64,000 nucleotides of DNA from Paenibacillus hemerocallicola (GCF_006265175.1 NZ_VDCQ01000028.1:39716-103715); one strand, 5' to 3'; numbered from the stretch's first letter, positions 51,087-59,326 are shown. The notes: generated from the sequence alone by a model not told the origin. A program made the numbers and translations.

Positions 51087-51503
51087 TTGGACAATCAACC
51101 TGTTATTACATTTTCACAATATCAGAAGCATTTCCTTACTGAGAAGTCTTGCTCTGAGTATCTATACAATATGAAATGGCCTGAAGGGTTTCAGTGTTCC
51201 AAATGTCGGCATACCGCTTACTATGTCATAGTGACTCGCAACTACCCGCTTTATGAATGCAGGAGGTGCGGCAACCAGACGACCCTTACCGTCGGTACTA
51301 TTTTAGAGAAGACACATACGGATATCACGACCTGGTTCGCAGCGATTTTTTTAGTCGTTCAAGATAAGCAGGTATCCACAGCGCAAATCGCAAAACAGCT
51401 CGAAATCAGCTATCAAACCGCATGGTCAATGGTGTGGAAAATCCGTATGGCATTGGCGAATCCGAGATGCATAGCAAGCGCTCCCAAGTTTAGTGAGGAT
51501 TGA
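51087..51503 (+). CDS. IS1595-family transposase, N-terminal fragment
   Basis: 138 residues, TTG start with GGGGAG upstream. Zinc ribbon of IS1595 transposases: FQCSKCRHTAYYVIVTRNYP, then YECRRCGNQTTLTVGTILEK, followed by a helix-turn-helix (QDKQVSTAQIAKQLEISYQT). The DDE catalytic domain (another 150-200 residues) is absent and no inverted repeats were found. It is a truncated relic; its zinc/HTH part could still bind DNA. Confidence 0.8.
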   Translation: MDNQPVITFSQYQKHFLTEKSCSEYLYNMKWPEGFQCSKCRHTAYYVIVTRNYPLYECRRCGNQTTLTVGTILEKTHTDITTWFAAIFLVVQDKQVSTAQIAKQLEISYQTAWSMVWKIRMALANPRCIASAPKFSED

Positions 51504-51579
51504 TCAAAGAAATACTCAAGATTTAACGATGCGCCCCGCTTGGAAAGCTGATTGTTGTTGCGGCGCTTAAGCAAAGAAG

Positions 51580-51609
51580 GAACAGGTTTAGTTTTCCTGT
51601 TCTTTTTTT
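51580..51609 (+). terminator. Intrinsic terminator
   Basis: GAACAGG (51580-51586) and CCTGTTC (51596-51602), then T7. Confidence 0.8.
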
Positions 51610-51774
51610 GTCGTTCATAAATGATTTCTTATAAATTCGAACGGCTGCTTCCATCTTGCTTGTAAAAAAACGATTTCCTCTCCTGAGCTAATCCGATATA
51701 CATTTACTGCTAGTTAACTATAATGAATGGATATATGACCCAACTGAAAATAAGGGTGGACAAGGGAGGAAAAG

Positions 51775-53280
51775 ATGAACACAGGAATTGCAGGGAAAGA
51801 AGCTTCATCCGCAGCTTTAAGCGGGATAAAGAGAGGACCTATCGTAGCGGCATTGATTATCGGCGCATTTGTCTCGATCTTGAATGAAACGTTGTTGAAT
51901 ATTGCTTATCCGGAGATGATGAAACAATTCGACGTAACGGCTTCAACCATTCAATGGTTGTCTACCGGCTATATGCTCATTATCGGCATCCTTGTACCGG
52001 TAACGGCGCTTCTTCAGCAATGGTTTACTACGAGACAAATGTTCTTGTCCGCCATGACAATCTTTCTGGCGGGGACGATTGTTTGCGCGGCGGCACCCTG
52101 GTTCGGCATGCTTTTATTCGGACGGATCGTTCAGGCGTTGGGCACGGGACTTATGCTGCCCGTATTGATGACCACGATACTTGTTATTTTCCCTCCGGAA
52201 AAACGGGGCGGAGCGATGGGGCTGATCGGTCTTGTCATCATGTTCGCTCCAGCAATCGGACCGACGTTATCAGGCATGATCGTCGACTCGTTGTCGTGGC
52301 GCTGGTTGTTCTATCTTGTCATTCCATTGGCTGTGTTTTCCATTGTTTTTGCCGCAAGTTACCTAAAAAACGTATCCGAATTGACAAGACCGAAAGTGGA
52401 TATGGTGTCCATTCTGCTCTCCTCTATCGGTTTCGGAGGAATCGTTTACGGGTTCAGCCAAGCGGGGGAAGGTTCATGGTCGGAACCGGAAGTATTTGGG
52501 GCGATCATCGCAGGGGGCGTGTCGATTACTTTGTTCATATGGCGTCAGTTGGTCGTGAAGGAGCCTATACTTGAGCTTCGGGTGTTCAAATACCCTTTGT
52601 TCTCATTGGCTATGGTGCTCATCCTCCTTCTGATGATGATGATATTTGCCGTCATGATTATACTTCCGTTATATTTTCAGACCGTATTGCTTATGACAGC
52701 TTTCAATTCAGGGCTGGCCTTGATGCCGGGCGGTATCCTTAATGGCATTATGGCGCCGATTTCAGGCAAACTGTTCGATAATTTCGGTCCTCGGGCTTTG
52801 GTTATACCGGGTCTTGTTCTGGCAGTTCTGTCCATCGGGTTGTTCATCGGAGTCGGAACCGGCGCAGATGCGTGGTATGTGATTATCCTTCATGTCATTT
52901 TGCTTGGCGGATTTTCCATGGTGATGATGCCGGCGCAAACGACAGGACTGAATCAACTGCCTCGTCATCTATACCCGCACGGAACGGCGATCATAAACAC
53001 GCTGCAGCAAGTAGCCGGCGCGATCGGCACCGCTTTGTTCATCAGTATTATGTCATCGGGAACGAAGGCTTACATGAATATTTCCGAAGACCCGACTTCT
53101 CCGGTCGAAGCGATGAACGGATTTGTCGCAGGCATGCAAGACGCCTTTTTTGCTGGCTTAATCATTTCTTTGATCGCTTTGGCAACCGGTTTCTTTATCA
53201 AACAGGCGAAGACTTCAAACGTTTCAACGATGGACAACACGAAACATTCCGACTTCAAAAGAATGGAGGAATCATCCTGA
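51775..53280 (+). CDS. MFS multidrug transporter, DHA2 family (14 TM, EmrB/LmrB type)
   Basis: 501 residues. Proton-driven drug exporter of the EmrB/QacA group in the cytoplasmic membrane. Seen: TM1 PIVAALIIGAFVSILNETLL, QWLSTGYMLIIGILVPVTAL, the motif-A region, motif C in MGLIGLVIMFAPAIGPTLSG with SLSWRWLFYLVIP, and further segments for a total of about 14. Nearest well-known type is LmrB (lincomycin). GGGAGG precedes the ATG; a TATAAT lies at 51719. A pentapeptide-repeat gene follows after 16 bp, suggesting a two-gene protective operon. Confidence 0.92.
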   Translation: MNTGIAGKEASSAALSGIKRGPIVAALIIGAFVSILNETLLNIAYPEMMKQFDVTASTIQWLSTGYMLIIGILVPVTALLQQWFTTRQMFLSAMTIFLAGTIVCAAAPWFGMLLFGRIVQALGTGLMLPVLMTTILVIFPPEKRGGAMGLIGLVIMFAPAIGPTLSGMIVDSLSWRWLFYLVIPLAVFSIVFAASYLKNVSELTRPKVDMVSILLSSIGFGGIVYGFSQAGEGSWSEPEVFGAIIAGGVSITLFIWRQLVVKEPILELRVFKYPLFSLAMVLILLLMMMIFAVMIILPLYFQTVLLMTAFNSGLALMPGGILNGIMAPISGKLFDNFGPRALVIPGLVLAVLSIGLFIGVGTGADAWYVIILHVILLGGFSMVMMPAQTTGLNQLPRHLYPHGTAIINTLQQVAGAIGTALFISIMSSGTKAYMNISEDPTSPVEAMNGFVAGMQDAFFAGLIISLIALATGFFIKQAKTSNVSTMDNTKHSDFKRMEESS

Positions 53281-53296
53281 AGGAGAATGTAATGAT

Positions 53297-53617
53297 ATGA
53301 AACTAAAGATTGACATCACGCTGACGAATGGCGACTGGTCTTATACAAACCTTCGGCAAATGAGGCTGGTAAAACAGGATTTAAGGAATATCCGGTTTTT
53401 CGAGGCTGATCTGTACGAGGCTAATTTGGAAAAATCCGATCTGAGGGATTGCGACTTCACACGAGCCAATTTAGCAAAATCAAAGTTGCAAGGGACCGAT
53501 TTGCGCGGTGCTAATATGGACGGTGTTGACTTTAAATCGTTTGAAGTCAAGGGCACTCGTATGGACACCGCTCAAGCTGTCGTCTTCCTGCGTTCTTATG
53601 GCGCGAAGGTTGACTGA
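53297..53617 (+). CDS. Small pentapeptide-repeat protein
   Basis: 106 residues. Repeats of the A(D/N)LXX type fold as a right-handed beta helix: ADLYEANLEKSDLRDCDFTR, ANLAKSKLQGTDLRGANMDG, VDFKSFEV, about residues 35-85. Such proteins can mimic DNA (Qnr, McbG) or serve other binding roles; with only about 10 repeats this one is shorter than Qnr. Co-transcribed with the exporter. Confidence 0.8.
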   Translation: MKLKIDITLTNGDWSYTNLRQMRLVKQDLRNIRFFEADLYEANLEKSDLRDCDFTRANLAKSKLQGTDLRGANMDGVDFKSFEVKGTRMDTAQAVVFLRSYGAKVD

Positions 53618-53624
53618 ACAACAG

Positions 53625-53774
53625 ATGACAAGAAAGAAACCTTATGCGAATGATAAGATTCCAAGGTTTTGGTCGTCTTGTCTTTTATTGATGGCCGCTA
53701 TTTTTTGGAATTGGCTGTCTTTGTTTTGGTGTCAGTACTTCTTCTATGGGGCGAGTTTAAACGTTTGTAGATAA
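53625..53774 (+). CDS. Small hydrophobic ORF of unknown function
   Basis: 49 codons: MTRKKPYANDKIPRFWSSCL, then aromatic transmembrane segment (AAIFWNWLSLFWCQYFFYG). Follows the pentapeptide gene by 7 bp. Downstream codons (DPEKANPYELTFVYKTGE) belong to another frame and may be its former continuation, so it may be a fragment. Confidence 0.3.
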   Translation: MTRKKPYANDKIPRFWSSCLLLMAAIFWNWLSLFWCQYFFYGASLNVCR

Positions 53775-53858
53775 AGACAGCATCGGGGTGGACTCTGATC
53801 CAGAGAAAGCTAATCCGTACGAACTGACTTTTGTATATAAGACCGGTGAATGAGGTGG

Positions 53859-53981
53859 TTGAATCAATTAGAGCGTCTACGCCGTCTTAAATCGGCGAAG
53901 ATTCCAACCGACCTGGGCGGCAACCTAAGCGAGGCTCGGGATGTTAAGAAAACGGCGAATAAGCAAGAGACTGACTATTGA
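53859..53981 (+). CDS. Small ORF of unknown function
   Basis: 40 codons, TTG start with GAGGTGG upstream: LNQLERLRRLKSAKIPTDLG and on to KQETDY. Its start resembles the small protein at 50072. Probably a decayed relative. Confidence 0.3.
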   Translation: MNQLERLRRLKSAKIPTDLGGNLSEARDVKKTANKQETDY

Positions 53982-54013
53982 ACTGTCGAGCAGCAATAGG
54001 TTAGCAGGCGGAG

Positions 54014-54033
54014 TCACCCGTTAGGGTGATTTT
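54014..54033 (+). terminator. Intrinsic terminator
   Basis: TCACCC, GTTA loop, GGGTGA, then TTTTG. Confidence 0.6.
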
Positions 54034-54177
54034 GTTCCGTTCAAAAAAAGGACCTTATCATGATGCTTGCGTTTAACGCCTCTCGGATATTTGCAGGGCA
54101 CATTTTCCTTAATGATGTTATTATTTAGACAATCAACTTACTTATTGCGAATCTTGTAGATTGGAGTCGGCTTCATA

Positions 54178-56325
54178 ATGAGGGGTATTCTTCGATTCGG
54201 TTCTCGTACTATCTTGCTTTATATAGCTGCTGCCGTTGTTGTTGGTTTGGTTGCAAGCTATGCCGTCATCTCTGCGCCGGACTCCCCTAAGTTCCAAAGT
54301 GAAAAAGGCATTCTGGATTTAACGCCGGTTCATGTCAGTGAGAATCCGCTAAAGTTAAAAGGGGAGTGGGCATTTTACTGGCAAGAGCTGCTGTCGCCGG
54401 AGGACATACAGATTCGTTCTGCAAGGGACGGAAATCATGACCGCTGGATCAGCATCCCGAGCTCCTGGCTAGGCTATCGGTTAAATGGTCTGCAGCTAAA
54501 CGGTACAGGCTTTGCAACCTTTAGGCTGGTCATCCAACTTAGCGAGCAGGATCGGAATGAGCGACTTGCTCTGCGGCTGCCTACCATTTTTCATTCGTAT
54601 AAATTATGGGTTAATGGAGAACTGCTGGCCGAAGTCGGGGTGGTTGGTCAGGACAAGAGTGGCGTGACACCGCATCTGGCAACGAAGCTGGTGTTCTTCC
54701 AGACTGAAAACAACACAGTAGAGCTGGTTATGCAGGTAGCGAACTTCCATCATAAGCGAGGCGGCATCACCAAGTATATAGAGTTGGGCGGCAGTGATGT
54801 GTTAACGGTCAGGACAAATCTGAGAGTTGCCTCAGAAATGTTCATAACTGCAAGCCTGCTGGTGATTGGCGTGTATAATCTGCTGTTGTTCGTGCAGCGA
54901 CGCAAGGACAGGGCGCCGTTGTATTTTGGTCTGTTCACCGTGTTGTTCGGTATCCGATCCTTGCTGGTCGGCGAGCTCATGATTACACAATTGTTCCCTC
55001 ATTTTCCGTGGGAATTGCAGTTCAAGATCGAGTATCTGATTCTTTGCATCAGCGGTTATATTATCACAATGTATTTTGATTGCATTTTCCCGAATTATGT
55101 GTCGCGATGGTTTCATCTTGGCACCCGGATCGCAACCGGCGCACTCTGTCTAGTTGTTGTCGTGACCCCTGCACTAATCTATTCGAAAATGTTACTGATT
55201 ATCGGTGTGATCGTTGTTCTGCATATGGTGTATCTAATGGTTGGGCTGATCCAAGCGGCTGTGCGGCGTAATGAGGGAGCGCTGACATTCCTGTTGGTGT
55301 CGGTGGTTACTTTAGTTACGGTTATCAACGATTTTTTATATTACAACGAATGGTCGTTGATCGGAAATACATCTCCGCTTGGTCTGTTGGTATTTACGAT
55401 CGCGCAGATGATTCTGCTCTCTTCAAGATTTACGAGGGCGGCATCGAACGAGGAGAGGATTGCACGTGAGCTGCAGGGCGCTAACAATAAGCTGACCGAA
55501 ATGAATGTGAATTTGGAACGGACCGTGCAGGAACGCACGCAGGCCTTATCCGCAGCTCACGATGATCTCCGCACTTCGTATGACCGGTTGCTTCACTCCG
55601 AGCAAGGGAGGAAGAAGCTCCTTGCCTATATTACGCATGACCTGCGTATGCCGCTGTCCAGCATGCTTGGTTATGTAGAAGCTGTGCAGGACAGGGTCAA
55701 GCCGGAACGTAATGAACAATACCTGAAGTATATCCGGGATAACACGATAAGGATTAACCGCATGATCGAGGAGTTGTCCTTCTTATCGCATTTGGAGACG
55801 GGACAAGTCTCGTACCGAATGGAGCCGGTTCATGTGATTCACTTCTTGCGTGGTTTTCTTGAACAATATGAGCTGGTCGTGCGTGACGCAGGGTTGTATT
55901 TCATGCTGGATATCGGAGATGCGGAAGATCAACGACCTAACTTGCCTGTTGTCGAGATGGATGCGCAAAGATTAGAGCAGGCTTTGTTTAATCTAGTGTC
56001 GAACGCGATGAAGTTCACCTCTAGGGGGGGCGTGGTGCGTATTGCGCTAGCTGTGGACGAGGTGAATGATACCCGCTATGCGATAATTAGCGTACAAGAT
56101 TCTGGCACGGGTATTCCTCCAGATCAGCTCGAGCAAATCTTCGATCGCAATTACAAGTATGATCGACCGGGCGTGGAGAAGGGAGTAGAGGGCAGCGGGC
56201 TCGGGCTGGCGATTTGCAGGGAAATCGTACAAGCGCATGGAGGGACGGTTCGAGCGGAGAGCGACGGCAAGACGGGGTCGATATTCTATGTATCGCTTCC
56301 TTGTATTGTAAATGAAGGAAGGTGA
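54178..56325 (+). CDS. Sensor histidine kinase with 7TMR-DISM input
   Basis: 715 residues. N-terminal membrane helix; extracytoplasmic 7TMR-DISMED2-type beta domain (about 55-205; GEWAFYWQELLSPEDIQ, PSSWLGYRLNGLQLNGTGFA); seven transmembrane helices (about 215-410); a coiled coil (ELQGANNKLTEMNVNLERTV); HisKA with the phosphoacceptor His in LLAYITHDLRMPLSSMLGYV; HATPase with N box NLVSNAMKFTSRGG and G boxes DSGTGIPPD, GSGLGLAICREIVQAHGG. Carbohydrate-related ligands are typical for DISMED domains; none can be named. Overlaps the regulator gene. Confidence 0.92.
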   Translation: MRGILRFGSRTILLYIAAAVVVGLVASYAVISAPDSPKFQSEKGILDLTPVHVSENPLKLKGEWAFYWQELLSPEDIQIRSARDGNHDRWISIPSSWLGYRLNGLQLNGTGFATFRLVIQLSEQDRNERLALRLPTIFHSYKLWVNGELLAEVGVVGQDKSGVTPHLATKLVFFQTENNTVELVMQVANFHHKRGGITKYIELGGSDVLTVRTNLRVASEMFITASLLVIGVYNLLLFVQRRKDRAPLYFGLFTVLFGIRSLLVGELMITQLFPHFPWELQFKIEYLILCISGYIITMYFDCIFPNYVSRWFHLGTRIATGALCLVVVVTPALIYSKMLLIIGVIVVLHMVYLMVGLIQAAVRRNEGALTFLLVSVVTLVTVINDFLYYNEWSLIGNTSPLGLLVFTIAQMILLSSRFTRAASNEERIARELQGANNKLTEMNVNLERTVQERTQALSAAHDDLRTSYDRLLHSEQGRKKLLAYITHDLRMPLSSMLGYVEAVQDRVKPERNEQYLKYIRDNTIRINRMIEELSFLSHLETGQVSYRMEPVHVIHFLRGFLEQYELVVRDAGLYFMLDIGDAEDQRPNLPVVEMDAQRLEQALFNLVSNAMKFTSRGGVVRIALAVDEVNDTRYAIISVQDSGTGIPPDQLEQIFDRNYKYDRPGVEKGVEGSGLGLAICREIVQAHGGTVRAESDGKTGSIFYVSLPCIVNEGR

Positions 56326-56329
56326 CGGT

Positions 56330-57031
56330 GTGGTGGACACTCACAAAATAATGATCGTCGATGATGATCCCCATATATGCGAGATTGTTCAGGTGTATTG
56401 CGAGAGGGAGGGTTTCATATCCTCCTACAGTCATAGCGGGACAGAAGCCATGAAGATGCTTGCATCTTTCGAGCCGGATTTGATTGTACTGGATGTACTG
56501 CTGGCTAATGAAAACGGCGTTGATTGGTGCATGAACGCACGTAGCTACACGAATGCGCCGATCGTGTTTCTGAGCAGCCGTGAGGAAGACGAGGTGAAAA
56601 TCAGCGCATTATCCAATGGCGGCGACGATTATGTGACCAAGCCGTTCAGTCCGGGAGTACTCATGGCCAAGATCAAGGCTCATCTTCGCAGAGTGTCGAC
56701 GGGCAGAAGGGAACAACTGCTGGAGTTACCGGGTTTGACGCTGGATTTCTACGCACAGTCCGTCAACATGGGTAGTGAAACCATCTTTTTATCGAAAAAA
56801 GAGTTCAGTCTACTGTCCTATATGGCACAAAACGTTAATCGTGTCGTCAGTGTCGATGCGTTGTTTCAGCTCATCTGGGGAATGGAGAGTCTGGAGGATA
56901 CGAGAACGGTCGCTGTACACATCAGTAATTTACGCAAAAAAATCGAGGCTGACCCTGCCAATCCTGAGAGAATCATTACGATTCGGGGGGCCGGATATAT
57001 GCTGGTTGCTAGAAGTGCGTTGCAAGCGTGA
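56330..57031 (+). CDS. OmpR-family response regulator
   Basis: 233 residues from GTG 56330 (or 56333), chosen because AAGGAAGG lies just upstream inside the kinase gene's last codons. Receiver domain with DDD acidic pocket, the phospho-Asp in FEPDLIVLDVLLANENGVDW, and the K in DDYVTKPFSPGVL; winged-helix output domain (KKEFSLLSYMAQNVNRVVSV; TRTVAVHISNLRKKIEADP; IRGAGYMLV). Partner of the adjacent DISM kinase. Targets unknown. Confidence 0.92.
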   Translation: MVDTHKIMIVDDDPHICEIVQVYCEREGFISSYSHSGTEAMKMLASFEPDLIVLDVLLANENGVDWCMNARSYTNAPIVFLSSREEDEVKISALSNGGDDYVTKPFSPGVLMAKIKAHLRRVSTGRREQLLELPGLTLDFYAQSVNMGSETIFLSKKEFSLLSYMAQNVNRVVSVDALFQLIWGMESLEDTRTVAVHISNLRKKIEADPANPERIITIRGAGYMLVARSALQA

Positions 57032-57053
57032 ACATAGCGTTAAGGTTGGTAGC

Positions 57054-57245
57054 ATGACAACGACTGCCGGTAACACACTACAGCTAGAATGGTTAGAAGC
57101 AAGCTGCTTTAAGTATAGTGAGCTGAACCGTACCATAAGTAGCGGCAAGTTTTTTCGGAAAAACTCGCAGTGGGCTTGGACAGCTGCTCTGCCGGGTTTT
57201 CTCCCTAACACGAGCATTGGCTCATCCCCTTATCCCGCTTATTAA
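57054..57245 (+). CDS. Doubtful small ORF
   Basis: 63 codons: MTTTAGNTLQLEWLEASCFK, then TAALPGFLPNTSIGSS. No ribosome site of quality and no family recognised; may be a relic. It ends just before the long hairpin at 57257. Confidence 0.25.
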   Translation: MTTTAGNTLQLEWLEASCFKYSELNRTISSGKFFRKNSQWAWTAALPGFLPNTSIGSSPYPAY

Positions 57246-57256
57246 ATTGACATAAA

Positions 57257-57321
57257 AAATGAGCAAATAGGTCGCTGCCCTTCTTCCTCCTGAAGAATGA
57301 CGGCGACCTGTTTGCTCATCC
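57257..57321. terminator. Long inverted repeat (terminator or element relic)
   Basis: ATGAGCAAATAGGTCGC and GCGACCTGTTTGCTCAT pair over 17 positions with one mismatch, about 31 nt apart. On the - strand a T-run follows, as in a terminator, but no intact - strand gene ends here. Confidence 0.5.
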
Positions 57322-57473
57322 TAAGTCTCACAATTATTTAATATATTATTAAATTGTAAAAAAATTACATTCAAACAGCAAAAAGACGAATAAATAGGCA
57401 TCTGTTTCAAATGTTCCTTCTTGAAACTGCGTGCGTATTTACTCGTCCATGAAAGAAACTGCAGCAATGAATA

Positions 57474-57950
57474 GAAAGCTCAATCATGGGCTCGATAAGG
57501 AATTGGATATGGATACGCTCTGACAGGCTTCCAAAATTGTGTCCAAGGATAAGGCAGAGTCGGATTTGCTATGGGACTTCCTTGAACTGGAAATCCGTAA
57601 TACCGGTGCCGAAAGGGGGATAATCTTGTTGGGGAGAGAGGGGAAATTGGTTGTAGAGGCTGAGAAAGACATCAACCGGAGTCGAGAGAGACCCACGGAT
57701 ATCCAAGACCGTTATTCTACTGCGGTGGTTCAATTCGTGATGCGAACCCGGGAATCCGTCGTTCTTGGGCAAGCTCGCCAAAGTATATTTGCATCCGATC
57801 CATATATCCAACGGAGACGATCCAAGTCGATTTTGTGCTTGCCCCATTCGTTATCCGGATAACCGGGACGGCGTTTTGTGCTTGGAAAATAATGGTATTC
57901 TCGCGAATGGTCTATTGAAGCTCTGGCATTTACAAGATAATGCTGACGGA
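57474..57950 (+). pseudogene. GAF-domain signalling protein fragment
   Basis: Reads LDKELDMDTL-stop-QASKIVSKDK, then LLWDFLELEIRNTGAERGII, LVVEAEKDI and, after a one-base frameshift in a CCCC run near 57845, CPIRYPDNRDGVLCLENN. This is the GAF region found in large Ser/Thr-kinase/ATPase/histidine-kinase proteins, broken by a stop and a frameshift, with both ends missing. Its 3' end overlaps the csrA gene on the other strand. Confidence 0.65.
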
Positions 57951-57968
57951 GAAGCTAAGACTCTGTGC

Positions 57969-58124
57969 TTATTCTTGATTAAGCAATTCTCCGCGAACGA
58001 TAGAGATATCTTTTGGCGCTTCAATAGCCAAGCGTAAGTGCCCCTCTTCACTTTTAATTACCTTTATGATAATTTTTTCGTTGATCACTATGTATTGTCC
58101 GGGTTTTCTTCCAACTACCAGCAT
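57969..58124 (-). CDS. csrA: Orphan CsrA-type RNA-binding regulator
   Basis: 51 residues, in a frame shorter than most ORF cut-offs: MLVVGRKPGQYIVINEKIII, KVIKSEEGHLRLAIEAPKDI, SIVRGELLNQE. It aligns along the full five-strand CsrA core (MLVLTRKPGE.I.IG... V.LGIEAPKD..I.R.E) including the C-terminal RNA-binding Arg region, but lacks the usual 10-25 residue tail. CsrA binds GGA motifs in mRNA leaders as a dimer. TAAAGGAGTGAG lies 5-8 nt upstream, so it is probably expressed. No fliW or flagellar genes are near; neighbours are pseudogenes. Confidence 0.85.
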   Translation of the reverse strand: MLVVGRKPGQYIVINEKIIIKVIKSEEGHLRLAIEAPKDISIVRGELLNQE

Positions 58125-58153
58125 CAGACTCACTCCTTTACCGTGAAGGATCT

Positions 58154-58434
58154 TTATGTGATTTGAACATCTTTTACTGTCACTTCTGACTTGTCATTCA
58201 ACCCGAACGATCGGTTCACCAGAGCCATGAATTCTGCTCTTGTAATCGCGCCATCCGGCTTAAATGAGCCATCCCATAACCCTGAATAAGCCCTCTGCCG
58301 ATCCAATCCTCCAGCTGTTTCTCCGCCCAATGCCCATGGACGTCTGACTTTGTACCCTCGCTTGCTGCGTAGGCAGCAGGGAGGGGCAAGCTCAGTAGCA
58401 ACGCTTAAAACAAACTTACCATTCGCCTTTTCAT
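58154..58434 (-). pseudogene. S-layer-homology domain protein remnant
   Basis: Begins MKRRMVSLF, then a TAA within the signal peptide, then LLLSLPLPAAYAASEGTKSD and the SLH motif VHGHWAEKQLEDWIGRGLIQ. After a frameshift it continues DGSFKPDGAITRAEFMALVN, RSFGLNDKSEVTVKDVQIT-stop. One SLH repeat of a secreted cell-wall protein, disabled by a stop and a frameshift. Confidence 0.7.
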
Positions 58435-58720
58435 AGAGTTTTCCCCTGAAGTATGATTATTTATATCGATTTTCCTCCTTGTATTTTATCATGGTAGATT
58501 AGCCCATTAATGAAACTCAAAGAAAACTTTAAGTTCGCGATCGAGATAAAGCATGCCAAAGAAAAAGATTACAAAGATAATTGGCTGTAAGAACGTTGAT
58601 GAGCGACTTTAACAGATGCCGCGGCAAAGCGGTCGCTTCCCGCATACGGGGCATGTGGAGTGCGTGACATCCTTGATCTACAAGGGTTTTGAGTAGGTGG
58701 TAAGGGGAGATGGGGACGAA
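58435..58720. other. Gene-poor interval at the island's right edge
   Basis: Contains a 26-codon ORF (58511-58591, MKLKENFKFAIEIKHAKEKD, uncertain) and the outer att core at 58640. No larger gene is seen. Confidence 0.35.
58640..58697 (+). other. Outer att core with an rlmCD-like 3' end
   Basis: CCGCATACGGGGCATGTGGA and on; in frame it reads Pro-His-Thr-Gly-His-Val-Glu-Cys-Val-Thr-Ser-Leu-Ile-Tyr and ends at TAG 58693. The HVECV end is the usual RlmCD C-terminus, so this may be the original gene end displaced by the island. Confidence 0.6.
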
Positions 58721-58749
58721 ATGGGGACGCGAGCGATTCGCGTCCCCAT
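58721..58749. terminator. Strong bidirectional terminator
   Basis: ATGGGGACGCGA (58721-58732), GCGAT loop, TCGCGTCCCCAT (58738-58749), then TCTTT; ends both the att tail and the - strand protease gene. Confidence 0.85.
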
Positions 58750-58752
58750 TCT

Positions 58753-59037
58753 TTAAGCTGGATTGGACTTTGACGGATACATTTCCATCCGATCAAGGTT
58801 GATGATCATGTTTCCGTTTTTAAGGATGTCTAGACCGATGAGGCCGTTAATGTAGTAGCTTCGCACGAGCTTATCCCCATTTTCGAACTTGATGCCGAGT
58901 TCTGATACGATATCAGAGGATAGAAGAGAGTGTGCAGCCCCAGTATCAACCACTAGGTTATTAATAGTCAAAGAATGGCCTCTGTACAAAATCGTCATTG
59001 AGGCTTGGAGTAAATCATCGATATATTCGATTAGCAT
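58753..59037 (-). CDS. Retropepsin-like aspartic protease, internally shortened
   Basis: 94 residues from ATG 59037 (GGAG upstream; the start follows the partner's TGA by one base). Clan AA signature LVVDTGAAHSLLSSDIV near residue 30 and the C-terminal flap-like GLIGLDILKNGNMIINL. Relatives I know of are about 125-135 residues; here LVRSYYINGLIGLD joins the two ends with roughly 35 residues missing, so activity is doubtful. Confidence 0.7.
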   Translation of the reverse strand: MLIEYIDDLLQASMTILYRGHSLTINNLVVDTGAAHSLLSSDIVSELGIKFENGDKLVRSYYINGLIGLDILKNGNMIINLDRMEMYPSKSNPA

Positions 59038-59038
59038 T

Positions 59039-59281
59039 TCACCGGCTCCTGTAAAACGGATTTTTTCGGAGTTCGATTTCAATTTTCTCTTGGCCGGTAT
59101 GATATACGATGTTGTTGTCTCTACACTTCAACAGTTCTCTAGTTGCTTCATCAGGATCTTGAATTGCTCTAATCAAGGCAACTTCGTTAACGTACTGAAC
59201 ACTATCTTTCGTATGAGAATTTAAGATTTCAAGTAGAACATATTGGTCAGGATAAATGCTCCGAACTTCTTGCCATTGCAT
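59039..59281 (-). CDS. Small partner protein of the aspartic protease
   Basis: 80 residues from ATG 59281 (GAGGTG upstream). MQWQEVRSIYPDQYVLLEIL, a middle helix, then ELLKCRDNNIVYHTGQEKIE. The 'W.E.R..YP.QWVL.EA' type commonly precedes retropepsin-like genes in Bacillales; the role is unknown, possibly substrate or regulator. Translationally coupled to the protease gene. Confidence 0.7.
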   Translation of the reverse strand: MQWQEVRSIYPDQYVLLEILNSHTKDSVQYVNEVALIRAIQDPDEATRELLKCRDNNIVYHTGQEKIEIELRKNPFYRSR

Positions 59282-59326
59282 AGTTAACACCTCGCAAATG
59301 GTACTTCTTATGCTTAACTTCACTAG

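Larger units (their letters stand above)
7763..58665. mobile_element. Composite genomic island in the 3' end of rlmCD
   Basis: The 10-base core CCGCATACGG occurs inside the end of rlmCD (7763), at 28186 and at 58640. At all three it is followed by CATGT and an open frame encoding a plausible RlmCD C-terminus. A fourth related end lacking part of the core is at 27787. Between the outer copies lie an integrase module, defence genes, a Tc toxin locus and IS debris, whereas both outer flanks look chromosomal. I infer serial integration at one att site. Different base composition (AT-rich 20.5-28 kb, GC-rich Tc locus) supports several origins. Confidence 0.6.
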
